Source: Microbacterium stercoris
GTDB lineage: Bacteria > Actinomycetota > Actinomycetes > Actinomycetales > Microbacteriaceae
Length of the DNA stretch: 64,000 bases
Assembly (NCBI RefSeq): GCF_017592545.1
Contig: NZ_JAGFOA010000008.1
Coordinates: 28,091-92,090 of the forward strand
Direction of reading: 5' to 3'
The translations under genes were made by a program, and so were the position numbers. A model generated the notes under the pieces. The model ran no database searches. It worked only from the letters and a program-made list of their open reading frames with translations, and was not told where the DNA came from. Positions within the stretch are counted from its first letter, which is position 1, and every line of letters starts with the position of its first letter. Positions 50,724-59,740 of the stretch are shown one piece after another.

Positions 50724-50751
50724 AAGGCCGGATCCCTCGGGGTCCGGCCTT
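50724..50751 (+). terminator. rho-independent terminator after glyS
   Basis: AAGGCCGGA (50724-50732) pairs with TCCGGCCTT (50743-50751) around TCCCTCGGGG, followed by CGTCGTT. It lies 26 bases after the glyS stop. Confidence 0.85.
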
Positions 50752-50855
50752 CGTCGTTCGCACGCGCATTGATCGCTTTGTGGCCGGATCCTTCGCCCCC
50801 TCACGTAAACTGGGGTGGGGCAGGGAAGTCCTTCCCGCACGCCCGAACGGACCCG

Positions 50856-51488
50856 ATGACGATGTCGATCGCCTTCACCACCCCCCTCTCCAACCGCGGA
50901 CCCCGCCTGTCCGATCTCGCCTTCGAGCGCATCGCGGAGGCCATCGTCGCGGGAGCGCTGGAGCCCGGCGCGGTGCTGCGCGACGCCGACCTCGCCGCCC
51001 AGCTGGGCGTGTCGCGGATGCCGGTGCGCGAGGCGCTGCAGCGACTGGAGCGCACGGGGCTCGTCGAGACCGCCGCCTCGCGCTACACCCGGGTCACGGT
51101 GTTCACCGAGAAGCGCATCGCCGACGGCATCGAGTTCGGGGGGATGCTCTACGGCGGCGCGATGCAGATGGCGCTGCGCCGTATGGACCTGGCCACGCAC
51201 CAGCGCCTGATCGAGCTGCTCGACGAGCTCTGCGAGGCGAGCGAGCCCGAGGCCGTCATCGACTCCTGCCAGGCGGCGCTCGCGTTCGCGCTCGAGAACT
51301 CGGGCAACGAGGTCATGGAGCGGCGCCGCGACGTGCAGTACCTGCTCGCGCGCCTGCGCAACGTGGCCGCCATCGCGGAGTTCGTCGATCCGATCCGGGC
51401 GCACCGCGACATGCTGCGCGCGGCGGTCGTTGTGCGCGACGCCGACACGGCCGAACTGACCGTGCGTCGTATGTACCGCATCTGCTGA
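50856..51488 (+). CDS. GntR-family (FadR/VanR-like) transcriptional regulator
   Basis: A 210-residue regulator with a winged HTH (about 20-85, including LAAQLGVSRMPVREALQRLE, the GntR signature) and an all-helical C-terminal ligand domain. ATG at 50856 is used; ATG at 50862 is equally possible. A hairpin GGGAAG/CTTCCC lies 25 bases upstream in the leader. No target is adjacent in an obvious way, so regulon and ligand are unknown. Confidence 0.85.
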   Translation: MTMSIAFTTPLSNRGPRLSDLAFERIAEAIVAGALEPGAVLRDADLAAQLGVSRMPVREALQRLERTGLVETAASRYTRVTVFTEKRIADGIEFGGMLYGGAMQMALRRMDLATHQRLIELLDELCEASEPEAVIDSCQAALAFALENSGNEVMERRRDVQYLLARLRNVAAIAEFVDPIRAHRDMLRAAVVVRDADTAELTVRRMYRIC

Positions 51489-51506
51489 CGGCCGCCGACC
51501 CGCGGA

Positions 51507-51932
51507 TCAGCCGGTGACGGTGATCCGCATGCGCTCGTCGCCGCCGGCCTCGACCCACGCGAGCGAGCGCCGGAGCAGCGCACGCAGCACGTCAAGATCC
51601 ACCTCCGCGAGCTTCTTGATGTAGAGGCACGCCACACTGGTTGTGTGCGGCCCGAGCGCGGCCAGCAGCTCGGGGTACTCGCCGGCGAAGGGCGAGAGAT
51701 AGAGCGTCGTTGCGGCCTTGCGGGGCGCGAACGACAGCACGGGCACGTCGCCCTCGGTGCCCGTGGGGTACACGTAGTGGCACGAGCCGAAGCCCACGAT
51801 CGACCCCCACAGCCGCGGCTCGCGGCCGGAGACCTCCCGCATGAGGTCGATGACCGTCTCTGCGTCGGTGCGCCGCTGCGCGGGCGTCACCCCGGAGAGG
51901 AAGGCACCGAGGTCGCCGTCACCGGGTCGCAC
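51507..51932 (-). CDS. DUF1801-domain protein
   Basis: A 141-residue protein of the YdhG/DUF1801 type (VIDLMREVSGREPRLWGSIVGFG, LSFAPRKAATTLYL and LYIKKLAEVDLDVLRALL). The role of this family is not established. GTG at 51932 begins two bases after the stop of the upstream HhH-GPD gene, so the pair is probably translated together. It converges with the GntR gene. Confidence 0.8.
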   Translation of the reverse strand: MRPGDGDLGAFLSGVTPAQRRTDAETVIDLMREVSGREPRLWGSIVGFGSCHYVYPTGTEGDVPVLSFAPRKAATTLYLSPFAGEYPELLAALGPHTTSVACLYIKKLAEVDLDVLRALLRRSLAWVEAGGDERMRITVTG

Positions 51933-51934
51933 GG

Positions 51935-52501
51935 TCAGCCCTTCGCCGCGGCCTTCGCGGCGCGCTTGTTCTCTCGCACGCGTGCCAGCGTCTCGGGGCT
52001 CGTGATGTCGGCGACGGAGCGGAACGAGCCCTCCTCGCCGTAGGCGCCGGCGGCCTCGCGCCATCCGGATCCCTCGAAGCCGCACTGCTTGCCAAGCAGC
52101 GCCAGGAAGATCCGGGCCTTCTGATCACCGAAGCCCGGCAGGGCCTTGAGGCGCGTGAGCACCTGCTTGCCGTCGGGCTCGCCGCGGGTCCACAGGGCGG
52201 CGGCGTCGCCGTCCCAGTCGTCGACGAGCGTGCGGCACAGCGTCTGCACCCGGCCGGCCATCGATCCGGGGAAGCGATGCACGGCGGGCGTGCGAGAGAA
52301 GACCTCCGCGAATGCCTCGGGGTCGTAATCCGCGATCGTGGCGGCATCGACGGATCCGATCCGCTCCCGGATCTTCGCCGGTCCCGTGAACGCCGTCTCC
52401 ATCGCGATCTGCTGATCCAGCAGCATCCCGATGAGCAGGGCCAGCGGGTTGTCGGTCAGCAGCGCGTCGGCGGCGGTGTCTCCCGTGATGTGAAGGGCCA
52501 T
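51935..52501 (-). CDS. HhH-GPD-type DNA glycosylase-like protein
   Basis: A 188-residue protein of the HhH-GPD base-excision repair group, with LALLIGMLLDQQIAMETAF near the N-terminus and a helix-hairpin-helix LKALPGFGDQKARIFLALLG at about residues 118-137. The C-terminal tail is Lys/Ala-rich (ENKRAAKAAAKG). The usual catalytic Asp cannot be placed with certainty, so enzymatic activity is inferred from family only. It is followed by the coupled DUF1801 gene. Confidence 0.82.
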   Translation of the reverse strand: MALHITGDTAADALLTDNPLALLIGMLLDQQIAMETAFTGPAKIRERIGSVDAATIADYDPEAFAEVFSRTPAVHRFPGSMAGRVQTLCRTLVDDWDGDAAALWTRGEPDGKQVLTRLKALPGFGDQKARIFLALLGKQCGFEGSGWREAAGAYGEEGSFRSVADITSPETLARVRENKRAAKAAAKG

Positions 52502-52754
52502 GATTCCAGTGTGTCAGCCGTCTGCTCTCCTCGAGCAGGCTCGCCCTCGCTTGTGTTCGCTTCAACTTGAGCGCTGCTGCCCTGGTTCTTCGTGCGGTCA
52601 GAGGGCCAGCCACTCGGGTGTGACGCTGCCCCCTTCGCCGCGCGGCGCGGGATCGCGGAGGCCGCGGCCGAGCGCGAGGGGCACACGGGTCTGCACCCGG
52701 TTGTGCGACAGATCGCGCCGCGGGAGGTCCCTCCGCGGGAGTGACGCCGCGGGC
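52502..52754. other. gap between HhH-GPD and hemA genes, with a doubtful small ORF
   Basis: No recognised element. On the minus strand a GTG at 52696 opens a 32-codon frame ending at 52598 (C-terminus GSVTPEWLAL). It has no clear ribosome site. It might be a small protein gene downstream of hemA or a chance frame. CCGCGGGAGG/CCTCCGCGGG (52719-52739) forms a hairpin that could terminate hemA transcription. Confidence 0.3.
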
Positions 52755-54020
52755 TCAGCGCGTGGCGATGGCCCCGGTCACGGGGCAGGCGACCTCGACG
52801 GGCGCCGGCTGGACGGTGCCCTCGGGCAGCGTCGGGCGCGCGTCGACGCCGAACAGCGTCTCGATCGCCGCGAACACCTCGTCGGCACGGCCCTGCATCG
52901 CGTAGTCGGCGGCGCGGGTGGTGGGGGTGTGCAGCAGCCTGCCCACGAGGTGGCGCAGGGCCCCCTCCGATTCGGGGTGACGCGCGATCTCGTCCTCGAG
53001 CAGCCCGAAGGCGTGCTGCCGCAGGGCGACGATGGCGGGCTGGGCCCCGCGGCTGCGGCGCACGTCGGCGAAGCGCGCGGCGGCGTCCTTCACCATGGCG
53101 CGGGCGGCGTCGGTGGCCTGCAGCTCCTCGAGGGGCGCGTGCACGCGGATGGTCTCGAGGTCGAGCAGCGTGACACCGGCGACGTCGGCCGTGGCGGGGT
53201 CGACGTTGCGGGGAAGGCCCAGGTCGATCACGAACAGCGGCTTCGCCAGGCCCGCGACGGTGTCGGGGGTGACGACCGGCTCATCCGAGTTGGTGCAGGT
53301 GATGAGGATGTCGCTCGCCGTGGCGGCGGCGACGAGGCCGGCCTTGGTGACGTGCCCGATGCCGTACTTGTCGCCGAACATCTTGCCGCGGCCCGAGCTC
53401 GAGTACACGGTGATGTCAGTGACACCGCGGTCGCGCAGGGCGGCGATCGTGGCGGCGGCGTACATTCCGGTGCCGAAGAGCAGCACCTTCTGCGTGGTCC
53501 AGTCGGCCAGACGGCTGTCGGTCAGCTCGAGCGCGAGGCGCACGAGCGAGCGGCCGGCGCGGCCCAGGGCCGTGGCGTTCTTGATGGCCTTCTGCGTCTC
53601 GGTGGCGCGCTGGAACATCCGCTCGAGATCGCTGGTGGTGGTGCCCTGATGGCGGGCGTCGGTGAGCGCACGGCGCACCTGGCCGCCGATCTCGCCCTCG
53701 CCGATGACAACCGACTCGAGGCCCGCGGCGACCGCGAACAGGTGCTCGGCGGCCTTGCCGTCGGTCTTGACCGTGTAGCGCCCTGCGAACTCGGCGGCGT
53801 CGATGCCCGCGGCCTTGCTCATGGCGTCGATGATGACCTCGGCCGAATCGGCCGTCTCGGTCTCGACGTACGCCTCGATGCGATTGCAGGTCGAGAGCAC
53901 GACCACGCCGTCGACCGAGGGGGCGATGAGCGGCGCGATGTTCTCGGCTCCGGGCGCGGACAGCTGCTCGAGCACGTCGAAGGGCGCGGTCTTATGACTC
54001 GCGGACACACACAGCAGCAC
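52755..54020 (-). CDS. hemA: glutamyl-tRNA reductase
   Basis: Reduces glutamyl-tRNA to glutamate-1-semialdehyde, the first committed step of heme synthesis. The 421-residue protein has the catalytic Cys45 in VVLSTCNRIEAY, the GEGEIGGQVRRAL substrate-binding motif and the NADPH fold around VLLFGTGMYAAATIAAL. The start is GTG at 54020. It is divergent from hemE, and a TTCTACG/CGTCGAA dyad lies 7 bases before its start codon. hemL, the next enzyme, is not in the window. Confidence 0.96.
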   Translation of the reverse strand: MLLCVSASHKTAPFDVLEQLSAPGAENIAPLIAPSVDGVVVLSTCNRIEAYVETETADSAEVIIDAMSKAAGIDAAEFAGRYTVKTDGKAAEHLFAVAAGLESVVIGEGEIGGQVRRALTDARHQGTTTSDLERMFQRATETQKAIKNATALGRAGRSLVRLALELTDSRLADWTTQKVLLFGTGMYAAATIAALRDRGVTDITVYSSSGRGKMFGDKYGIGHVTKAGLVAAATASDILITCTNSDEPVVTPDTVAGLAKPLFVIDLGLPRNVDPATADVAGVTLLDLETIRVHAPLEELQATDAARAMVKDAAARFADVRRSRGAQPAIVALRQHAFGLLEDEIARHPESEGALRHLVGRLLHTPTTRAADYAMQGRADEVFAAIETLFGVDARPTLPEGTVQPAPVEVACPVTGAIATR

Positions 54021-54027
54021 ACTGGGA

Positions 54028-54044
54028 TTCTACGCCGCGTCGAA
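54028..54044. promoter_or_regulatory. dyad matching the cyd/BlaI operator, at the hemA start
   Basis: TTCTACGCCGCGTCGAA has the same arm sequence and 3-base spacer as TTCTACGGAGCGTAGAA in front of cydA, with one mismatch in 14 arm positions; even the preceding GA is shared. At the edge of the hemA leader it could block initiation. Confidence 0.45.
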
Positions 54045-54171
54045 GAGCAGGGCTGAAATGATCCTGAGCACCGCCGCGACTGTTTCGACGTCGAGACTCC
54101 GCGGATCCGCGGGCCGGGCCCGATCCGTCATCTCACGGCTTTCAAAGGGGCCCGCGTGGTGAGATGGATCT

Positions 54172-55206
54172 ATGCCCGACGCCAACGCGCCTCTCCTCCG
54201 TGCACTGCGGGGGGACCGCCCCGACACCGCGCCGATCTGGTTCATGCGCCAGGCCGGGCGCTCGCTCCCCGAGTACCGGGAGCTGCGCGTCGGAACGCAC
54301 ATGCTGGACGCGTGCCTGACCCCGGATCTCGCGGCCGAGATCACGCTGCAGCCGGTGCGCCGTCACGGCGTCGACGCGGGCATCTTCTTCAGTGACATCG
54401 TGGTGCCGCTGCGCCTGGCGGGCGTCGAGGTCGAGATCGAGCCGGGCCGCGGCCCGGTGTTCGCCTCGCCCATCCGCACGGCCGACGACGTCGCACGCCT
54501 CACGTCGATCGACCCGGCGGCTGTCGCCGCGGCGGGCGACCCCATCCGCGAGGCCGTGCGCCTCACCGTGGCCGAGCTCGACCAGAGCGGCCGGCCGCTC
54601 ATCGGCTTCGCCGGCGCGCCCTTCACCCTCGCGGCCTACCTCGTCGAGGGCGGTCCCTCCAAGGAGCACCTGCGCGCCCGCGCCATGATGCAGGCCGACC
54701 CCGAGTCCTGGCACCGCCTGGCCGGCTGGCTCTCGGGCGTCTCGCGCGCCTTCCTCCAGACGCAGATCGAGGCCGGCGCCGCCGCGGTGCAGCTGTTCGA
54801 CTCATGGGCGGGCTCGCTGCGGCCGGACGTCTACCGCGAGTTCGTCGCGCCCCACTCGAAGGCCGCGATCCAGGATCTGCCCGTGGACGTCATCCACTTC
54901 GGCGTCGGCACGGGACCCTTCCTCGGCGACATGCGTCTGGACGGCGCGGCCTCGGCCGTGGGCGTCGACTGGCGCCTGCCGCTGGACGAGGCCGCCGCGG
55001 TGGTCGGCCCCGACACGACGCTGCAGGGCAACATCGACCCGGCCCTGCTCGGCGCCCCCTGGGAGGTGCTCGAAGCCCACGTGCGCGACGTCGTGGAGCG
55101 CGGACGTGCGGCCCGCGCGCACATCGTGAACCTCGGACACGGCGTGCCCCCGGAGACCGACCCGGCTGTGCTCACCCGCATCGTCGAGCTCGTCCACTCC
55201 CTCTGA
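54172..55206 (+). CDS. hemE: uroporphyrinogen decarboxylase
   Basis: Decarboxylates uroporphyrinogen III to coproporphyrinogen III. The 344-residue protein has the signatures [19 protein letters not shown] (about residues 22-40) and [16 protein letters not shown]. It is the first gene of a rightward heme cluster and diverges from hemA with a 150-base gap. The ATG at 54172 lacks a strong ribosome site. Confidence 0.96.
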   Translation: MPDANAPLLRALRGDRPDTAPIWFMRQAGRSLPEYRELRVGTHMLDACLTPDLAAEITLQPVRRHGVDAGIFFSDIVVPLRLAGVEVEIEPGRGPVFASPIRTADDVARLTSIDPAAVAAAGDPIREAVRLTVAELDQSGRPLIGFAGAPFTLAAYLVEGGPSKEHLRARAMMQADPESWHRLAGWLSGVSRAFLQTQIEAGAAAVQLFDSWAGSLRPDVYREFVAPHSKAAIQDLPVDVIHFGVGTGPFLGDMRLDGAASAVGVDWRLPLDEAAAVVGPDTTLQGNIDPALLGAPWEVLEAHVRDVVERGRAARAHIVNLGHGVPPETDPAVLTRIVELVHSL

Positions 55207-55230
55207 TGTCCATCGCGTCGGCACTGCGTC

Positions 55231-55266
55231 CGCTCCTCGAGCGAGCGACGTGCATCGTGACGCCCC
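55231..55266. repeat. decayed short repeat in the hemE-hemY gap
   Basis: CGCTCCTCGAGCGAGCGACG then TGCATCGTGACGCCCC aligns with the repeat consensus along its full length with several substitutions. It is the only clearly decayed intergenic copy in the heme cluster. Confidence 0.55.
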
Positions 55267-55285
55267 AGCCTGCGAGCGACTTCTT

Positions 55286-56743
55286 ATGACCGATCTGCCC
55301 GGCGTCGGCGACCTGCACGACAAGGCCGTATCCACTCGCGTCGTGGTGGTCGGCGGCGGCATCGGCGGCCTCATCGCCGCTCGCGAGTTCGCCAAGCTCG
55401 GCATGACCGTGACGCTGCTCGAGGCGTCGTCCACGCTCGGCGGCGCGATCCGCGGGGGAGTGGTCGACGGCATCGCGCTCGACCTCGGGGCCGAGAGCTT
55501 CGCCACCCGCGGCGGCCACGTGCGCGCGCTGGTCGACGAGCTGGGCCTCGGATCGGCGGTCGTCGCCCCCGCGCCGGGCGGCGCGTGGGTCGCGGGGCTG
55601 CCGGGCGGCAAGGCGGCGCCGCTGCCGAAGGGCGGGGTGCTGGGCATCCCCGCGAACCCGTTCGCCGAGGACGTTGTGCGCGTGATCGGGTGGGGTGGCG
55701 CGTGGCGCGCCTACCTCGACCGCCTGCGGCCGCCGCTGACCATCGGCCGCGCCACCTCGCTCGGCAAGCTCGTGCGCTCGCGTCTCGGATCGGCGGTGCT
55801 AGACCGTCTCGTCGCCCCGGTCACGAGCGGCGTCTACAGCGCGCGCCCCGACGACATCGACCCCGACATCGCCGCCCCCGGGCTGAACGCGGCGCTCACC
55901 CGCACGGGATCTCTCACCGGCGCGGTCGCCGAGCTCGCCGCGCCGCGCGCGGGCAAGAAGCCCGGATCCGCGGTGCTGGGCATCGACGGCGGCATGGTCC
56001 GCCTCGTCGACGCGCTCGAGGAGGCGCTCGTCGCCGCGGGCGTGGACGTGCGCCTGTCGACCCCGGTCTCGGCCCTCGAGCGCGACGGATCCGGATGGAT
56101 CCTGTCCGTTCCGTCCTCCGACGGCGAGCCGGCGGTGATCGAGGCGGATGCGGTGATCATCGCGACCGAGGAGGCGGCGGCGCGCCGCCTGCTCGCTCCG
56201 CACGTCGAGGGCCTGGACGCCGAGCCGGCCGTGCCCGGGCCGGTGGTGCACATCGTGACGCTGGTGCTGGCCGCGCCGACCCTGGACGACGCGCCGCGCG
56301 GCACCGGAGTGCTCACGGTGCCCGGGTCGTTCCGCGCCAAGGCGCTCACGCACGCCACGGCGAAGTGGGAGTGGGTGCGCGAGGCCGCCGGCGCCCGACA
56401 CGTGGTGCGCGTCTCGTTCGGTGCGCAGGGCGAGGCGCCCGTGACCGACGGGCTGACGGACGACGAGATCGCCGCCCTCGCGCTCGAAGAGGCCTCGCGC
56501 CTGCTGGGCGTGCCGCTCACGGGCGACCAGCTCACGGGCTTCGCGATCGAGCGCTTCACGCAGTCGCAGCCGGCCGCCACCATCGGCCTCCGCGAGAAGA
56601 CCGCGAGGACGCGCGACGCGATCCGATCCGTGCCCGCCCTTGGCGCCGTCGGCGCCTGGCTGGCCGGCACGGGCCTCGCCCAGGTGGTGCCCGACGCGGT
56701 GGCCGAGGCCGACCGCCTCCGCCGCGCCGCGCTGTTCCGCTGA
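55286..56743 (+). CDS. hemY: coproporphyrinogen III / protoporphyrinogen oxidase (HemY type)
   Basis: FAD enzyme of 485 residues with the dinucleotide motif VVVVGGGIGGLIAAREFAKL (about residues 18-37), ESFATRGG and a C-terminal GTGLAQVVPDAV segment. In Gram-positive bacteria with HemQ this enzyme acts mainly on coproporphyrinogen III (CgoX) rather than protoporphyrinogen; the hemQ gene downstream supports that role. The start is ATG at 55286, 79 bases after hemE. Confidence 0.93.
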   Translation: MTDLPGVGDLHDKAVSTRVVVVGGGIGGLIAAREFAKLGMTVTLLEASSTLGGAIRGGVVDGIALDLGAESFATRGGHVRALVDELGLGSAVVAPAPGGAWVAGLPGGKAAPLPKGGVLGIPANPFAEDVVRVIGWGGAWRAYLDRLRPPLTIGRATSLGKLVRSRLGSAVLDRLVAPVTSGVYSARPDDIDPDIAAPGLNAALTRTGSLTGAVAELAAPRAGKKPGSAVLGIDGGMVRLVDALEEALVAAGVDVRLSTPVSALERDGSGWILSVPSSDGEPAVIEADAVIIATEEAAARRLLAPHVEGLDAEPAVPGPVVHIVTLVLAAPTLDDAPRGTGVLTVPGSFRAKALTHATAKWEWVREAAGARHVVRVSFGAQGEAPVTDGLTDDEIAALALEEASRLLGVPLTGDQLTGFAIERFTQSQPAATIGLREKTARTRDAIRSVPALGAVGAWLAGTGLAQVVPDAVAEADRLRRAALFR

Positions 56744-56867
56744 CAGCGAGCGGCTGGGCCCGCTTGGGGTGGAAGCGGACGCGTCCGACTCTGTCAAGTG
56801 CATGCGCGGCTCGGCATACGGCGCTAGCGTGGACTGCGAACCACCATCGGCGACGTGAGGAGAACCC

Positions 56868-57209
56868 ATGCGGGGCAAGTTCGGACTCGTGATCGGTCTG
56901 GGTGTGGGCTACGTGCTCGGCAGCCGTGCCGGACGTGAGCGCTACGAGCAGATCAAGACCCAGGCCCTCAAGGTCTGGAACCTCGACCCGGTGCAGGCGC
57001 AGGTCGAGAAGGTCAAGGACATCGCCACCTCCAGCGCGCTCGCGCTGCCGCGCACCGTGTGGAGCGCCGGGGTGGGCGTCTACAAGGCCGTGTCCAAGCA
57101 GCAGACGCCGGGCACCAAGCTCGACGCCGGCCTGAAGGCCGCGAGGAACTCGGCGGATGACGTCAAGAAGGCCGCCGAGGCCGACGTCGAGAAGGTGGTC
57201 GGCGACTGA
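56868..57209 (+). CDS. YtxH-like small envelope protein
   Basis: A 113-residue protein with one N-terminal glycine-rich hydrophobic segment (FGLVIGLGVGYVLGSRAGRE) and a long Lys/Ala-rich helical region (RNSADDVKKAAEADVEKV), as in YtxH-domain proteins. Function unknown. TGAGGAGAA precedes the ATG. It overlaps the next gene by one base and sits between hemY and hemQ, so it is probably transcribed with heme genes. Confidence 0.7.
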   Translation: MRGKFGLVIGLGVGYVLGSRAGRERYEQIKTQALKVWNLDPVQAQVEKVKDIATSSALALPRTVWSAGVGVYKAVSKQQTPGTKLDAGLKAARNSADDVKKAAEADVEKVVGD

Positions 57210-57619
57210 TGGCCGTGCGCTCGCCGCTGCGAGATCGTGCGGACGACAGCCTTCTCACCCTCGTCCAGGACGTCCCGCAGCTCGTCAAGAACCTGATCGT
57301 CGCGGAGTTCAACGCGGTCAAGGGCTGGCTCGTCAAGACCGCCACCGACGCGGGCATCGGCACGGGCCTCATGTTCGTGGCGCTGTTCTTCATCGCCTGG
57401 GTCATCCCGATGTTCCTCGTCTTCCTCACCGCGCTGCTGTCGCTGTGGCTGCCGGTGTGGGCGTCGGCGCTCATCGTGATGGGCGTGGGGGTGCTGCTGG
57501 CCATCGCGGCGGGTGCCGCGGGCCTTGTGTTCTACAAGAAGATCGGCAGGCGCGAGAGCCCCATCCAGGCCGCCAAGACCGATGTGAGCATCGTGAAGGA
57601 GTACGCGAATGAGTTCTGA
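57209..57619 (+). CDS. phage-holin-family (Actinobacterial Holin-X type) membrane protein
   Basis: A 136-residue protein with an amphipathic N-terminal region (DVPQLVKNLIVAEFNAVKGW) and two hydrophobic hairpin helices. The name reflects the domain; chromosomal members are not linked to lysis. It overlaps both neighbours, forming a three-gene translationally coupled block. Confidence 0.75.
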   Translation: MAVRSPLRDRADDSLLTLVQDVPQLVKNLIVAEFNAVKGWLVKTATDAGIGTGLMFVALFFIAWVIPMFLVFLTALLSLWLPVWASALIVMGVGVLLAIAAGAAGLVFYKKIGRRESPIQAAKTDVSIVKEYANEF

Positions 57620-57893
57620 GGCCGTGTACTCCAGCCGCACGCCGCGCACCGTCGTGCCGAGCGGCATCGACGACCCCGTGCTGCTCGCGCGCGCCGAGCT
57701 CTCGGCCGCGCTCGCCGCGATCGAGTACAAGGGCAACATCCCCGCGCGGGCGTCCGAGAAGCTCGCGGACGCCTCCGTCAAGGCCCGCGCCTTCGCGGAG
57801 AAGGAGCCCGCCACCGCGCTCGTCGCGGCCGTCGGCATCGCCGTCGCCGTGGGCGCTGCCATCTGGGGCCTCGCCCGCCTGATCTCGCGCTGA
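57609..57893 (+). CDS. DUF3618-like small membrane protein
   Basis: A 94-residue protein resembling DUF3618 (ILARAELSAALAAIEYKGNIP-like region, then a single C-terminal membrane helix ATALVAAVGIAVAVGAAIWG). Function unknown. It overlaps the holin-family gene by 11 bases and precedes hemQ by 120 bases. Confidence 0.65.
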   Translation: MSSEAVYSSRTPRTVVPSGIDDPVLLARAELSAALAAIEYKGNIPARASEKLADASVKARAFAEKEPATALVAAVGIAVAVGAAIWGLARLISR

Positions 57894-58013
57894 GCGGGGC
57901 GGGACCCGGCTCGGATCCGTCCGTCTCTCGACGTCGAAGAACTCCCGCGAAACGAGACCTCCTCGTGACCGGGCCGGTTTTGCCGTGCCCTGGCGCAGAG
58001 AGAGGATGGAAGC

Positions 58014-58721
58014 ATGGCTGACTCGATCCACGGCACCTCCGCAGCGTCCGCAGAGCCCGAGACCCTCGGCGACAACTACAGCCTCTGGGCGGTGTGGCGC
58101 CGCGACCCGGCTCGTCCCCTCTCCGAGGGCGACGCCGTCGAGCTCGAGAACATCGTCGCGTTCCTCGCGGAGGGCGGCGTGACCGTGCGCGGCTTCTACG
58201 ACGTCTCGGGACTGCGCGCCGACGCCGACCTCATGGTCTGGCTGCACGGCCCCGTCGCCGAGGACCTGCAGAAGGCCGTGCGTCGCCTGCGCCGCACGAG
58301 CCTCATCTCGCCGCTGCTTCCCACGTGGAACGCCATGGCCGTGCACCGCGACGCCGAGTTCAACAAGCGTCACGTGCCCGGATACATGCGCGGCATCCCG
58401 GCCAAGGGCTGGCTGACGGTCTACCCGTTCGTGCGCTCCTACGAGTGGTACCTGCTGCCGGAGGAGGAGCGCAGCGCGATGCTGCGCGACCACGGCATGA
58501 AGGGCGCGGCCTTCCGCAACGTCACCGCGAACACCATGGCCTCCTTCGCCCTCGGCGACTACGAGTGGATGCTGCCGATGGAGGCAGATGAGCTCACCGA
58601 CCTCGTCGACATGATGCGCGAGCTGCGGTACACCGAGGCCCGTCGCCACGTCCGCGAGGAGGTGCCCTTCTTCACGGGGCGCCGGATCGAGATCGCCGAG
58701 ATCGCCGAGATCCTGTCGTGA
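58014..58721 (+). CDS. hemQ: coproheme decarboxylase HemQ (chlorite dismutase family)
   Basis: Converts Fe-coproporphyrin III to heme b, the last step of the coproporphyrin-dependent route. The 235-residue protein shows the family motifs GFYDVSGLRADADLMVWLHG, the proximal-His region NKRHVPGYMRGIPAKGWL and SYEWYLLPEEER. GGATGG lies just before the ATG. Its stop overlaps the hemC GTG start (GTGA). Ferrochelatase, expected to act before it, is not in the window. Confidence 0.95.
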   Translation: MADSIHGTSAASAEPETLGDNYSLWAVWRRDPARPLSEGDAVELENIVAFLAEGGVTVRGFYDVSGLRADADLMVWLHGPVAEDLQKAVRRLRRTSLISPLLPTWNAMAVHRDAEFNKRHVPGYMRGIPAKGWLTVYPFVRSYEWYLLPEEERSAMLRDHGMKGAAFRNVTANTMASFALGDYEWMLPMEADELTDLVDMMRELRYTEARRHVREEVPFFTGRRIEIAEIAEILS

Positions 58722-59740
58722 CCGTGCTCTCGGGCGAGCCGATCCGGCTGGGCACCCGCCGCAGTGCGCTGGCGATGACCCAGTCGAGCCACGTCGCGCG
58801 CGCCCTGGAGCAGGTCTCCGGCCGCCCGGTCGAGCTGGTCGAGATCGTCTCGGAGGGCGACACCAACCGCGGCTCGCTGTCGCAGCTCGGCGGCACGGGC
58901 GTCTTCGCGACGAGCCTGCGCGAGTCGCTCAAGCGCCGGGAGTGCGACCTGCTTGTGCACTCGCTCAAGGATCTGCCCACGGCGCAGCCCGAGGGCTTCG
59001 TGATCGCCGCGAACCCGCTCCGTGCTGATCCGCGTGACGTGATCCTGACCGCCGACGGCACGCCCCTCGAGAACCTGCCCGAGGGGTCGGTCGTCGGCAC
59101 CGGATCACCGCGCCGCATCGCGCAGGTGCTGCGCGTGCGCCCCGATCTCGAGATCCACGACCTCCGCGGCAACGTCGACTCCCGCATGCAGCGAGTCGTC
59201 GACGGCGAGCTCACCGCCATCGTGCTGGCCGCTGCGGGCCTCGCGCGTCTGCGCCCGGACAGCCCGCTCGTCTACGAGAACCGCGACCTCGACGGCTGGC
59301 CCACGGCCGCCGGCCAGGGGGCGCTCGCGGTCGAGACCCTCGAGGACGGCGATCCGGATCTCCTCGCGGCGATCGCGATGCTGGACGACGCTCCCACGAG
59401 ATTCGCAGTGACCGTGGAGCGAGCGGTGCTCGCGGGCATCGAAGCGGGCTGCCACGCCCCGGTCGGCGTGCATGCCCGTCTGGACGGCGGCAGGGTGCAT
59501 GTGCGCGCCTCCGTGTACGGACTTGCCGGTGAGCGGGCCATCGAGGAGGTGCTGTCGGAGGACGTGTCCATCGACACGCCCGGTGAGGGGTATATTCGTC
59601 CGCAGGGCAGCGGCAACGGAGCGGATGCTGCCGACGGCGTGGATCAAATCGACCATGCTCGCGATATCGGCAACGGTATCGCTCGTCGGCTGCTCGAACG
59701 TGGGGCGGCCGACCTCGTATCGCGAGAGTCCCCCCTATGA
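58718..59740 (+). CDS. hemC: hydroxymethylbilane synthase (porphobilinogen deaminase)
   Basis: Joins four porphobilinogens into hydroxymethylbilane. The 340-residue protein has LGTRRSALAMTQS at the N-terminus, HSLKDLPT, VGTGSPRR and the dipyrromethane cofactor Cys in EAGCHAPVGVHA. The start is GTG at 58718, overlapping the hemQ stop. It overlaps hemD by 4 bases. Confidence 0.96.
   Translation: MTVLSGEPIRLGTRRSALAMTQSSHVARALEQVSGRPVELVEIVSEGDTNRGSLSQLGGTGVFATSLRESLKRRECDLLVHSLKDLPTAQPEGFVIAANPLRADPRDVILTADGTPLENLPEGSVVGTGSPRRIAQVLRVRPDLEIHDLRGNVDSRMQRVVDGELTAIVLAAAGLARLRPDSPLVYENRDLDGWPTAAGQGALAVETLEDGDPDLLAAIAMLDDAPTRFAVTVERAVLAGIEAGCHAPVGVHARLDGGRVHVRASVYGLAGERAIEEVLSEDVSIDTPGEGYIRPQGSGNGADAADGVDQIDHARDIGNGIARRLLERGAADLVSRESPL

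Noticed and set aside
57209..57619. Prophage remnant suggested by the holin-like gene
   Set aside because: No other phage genes are present; this domain is common on actinobacterial chromosomes within housekeeping clusters.
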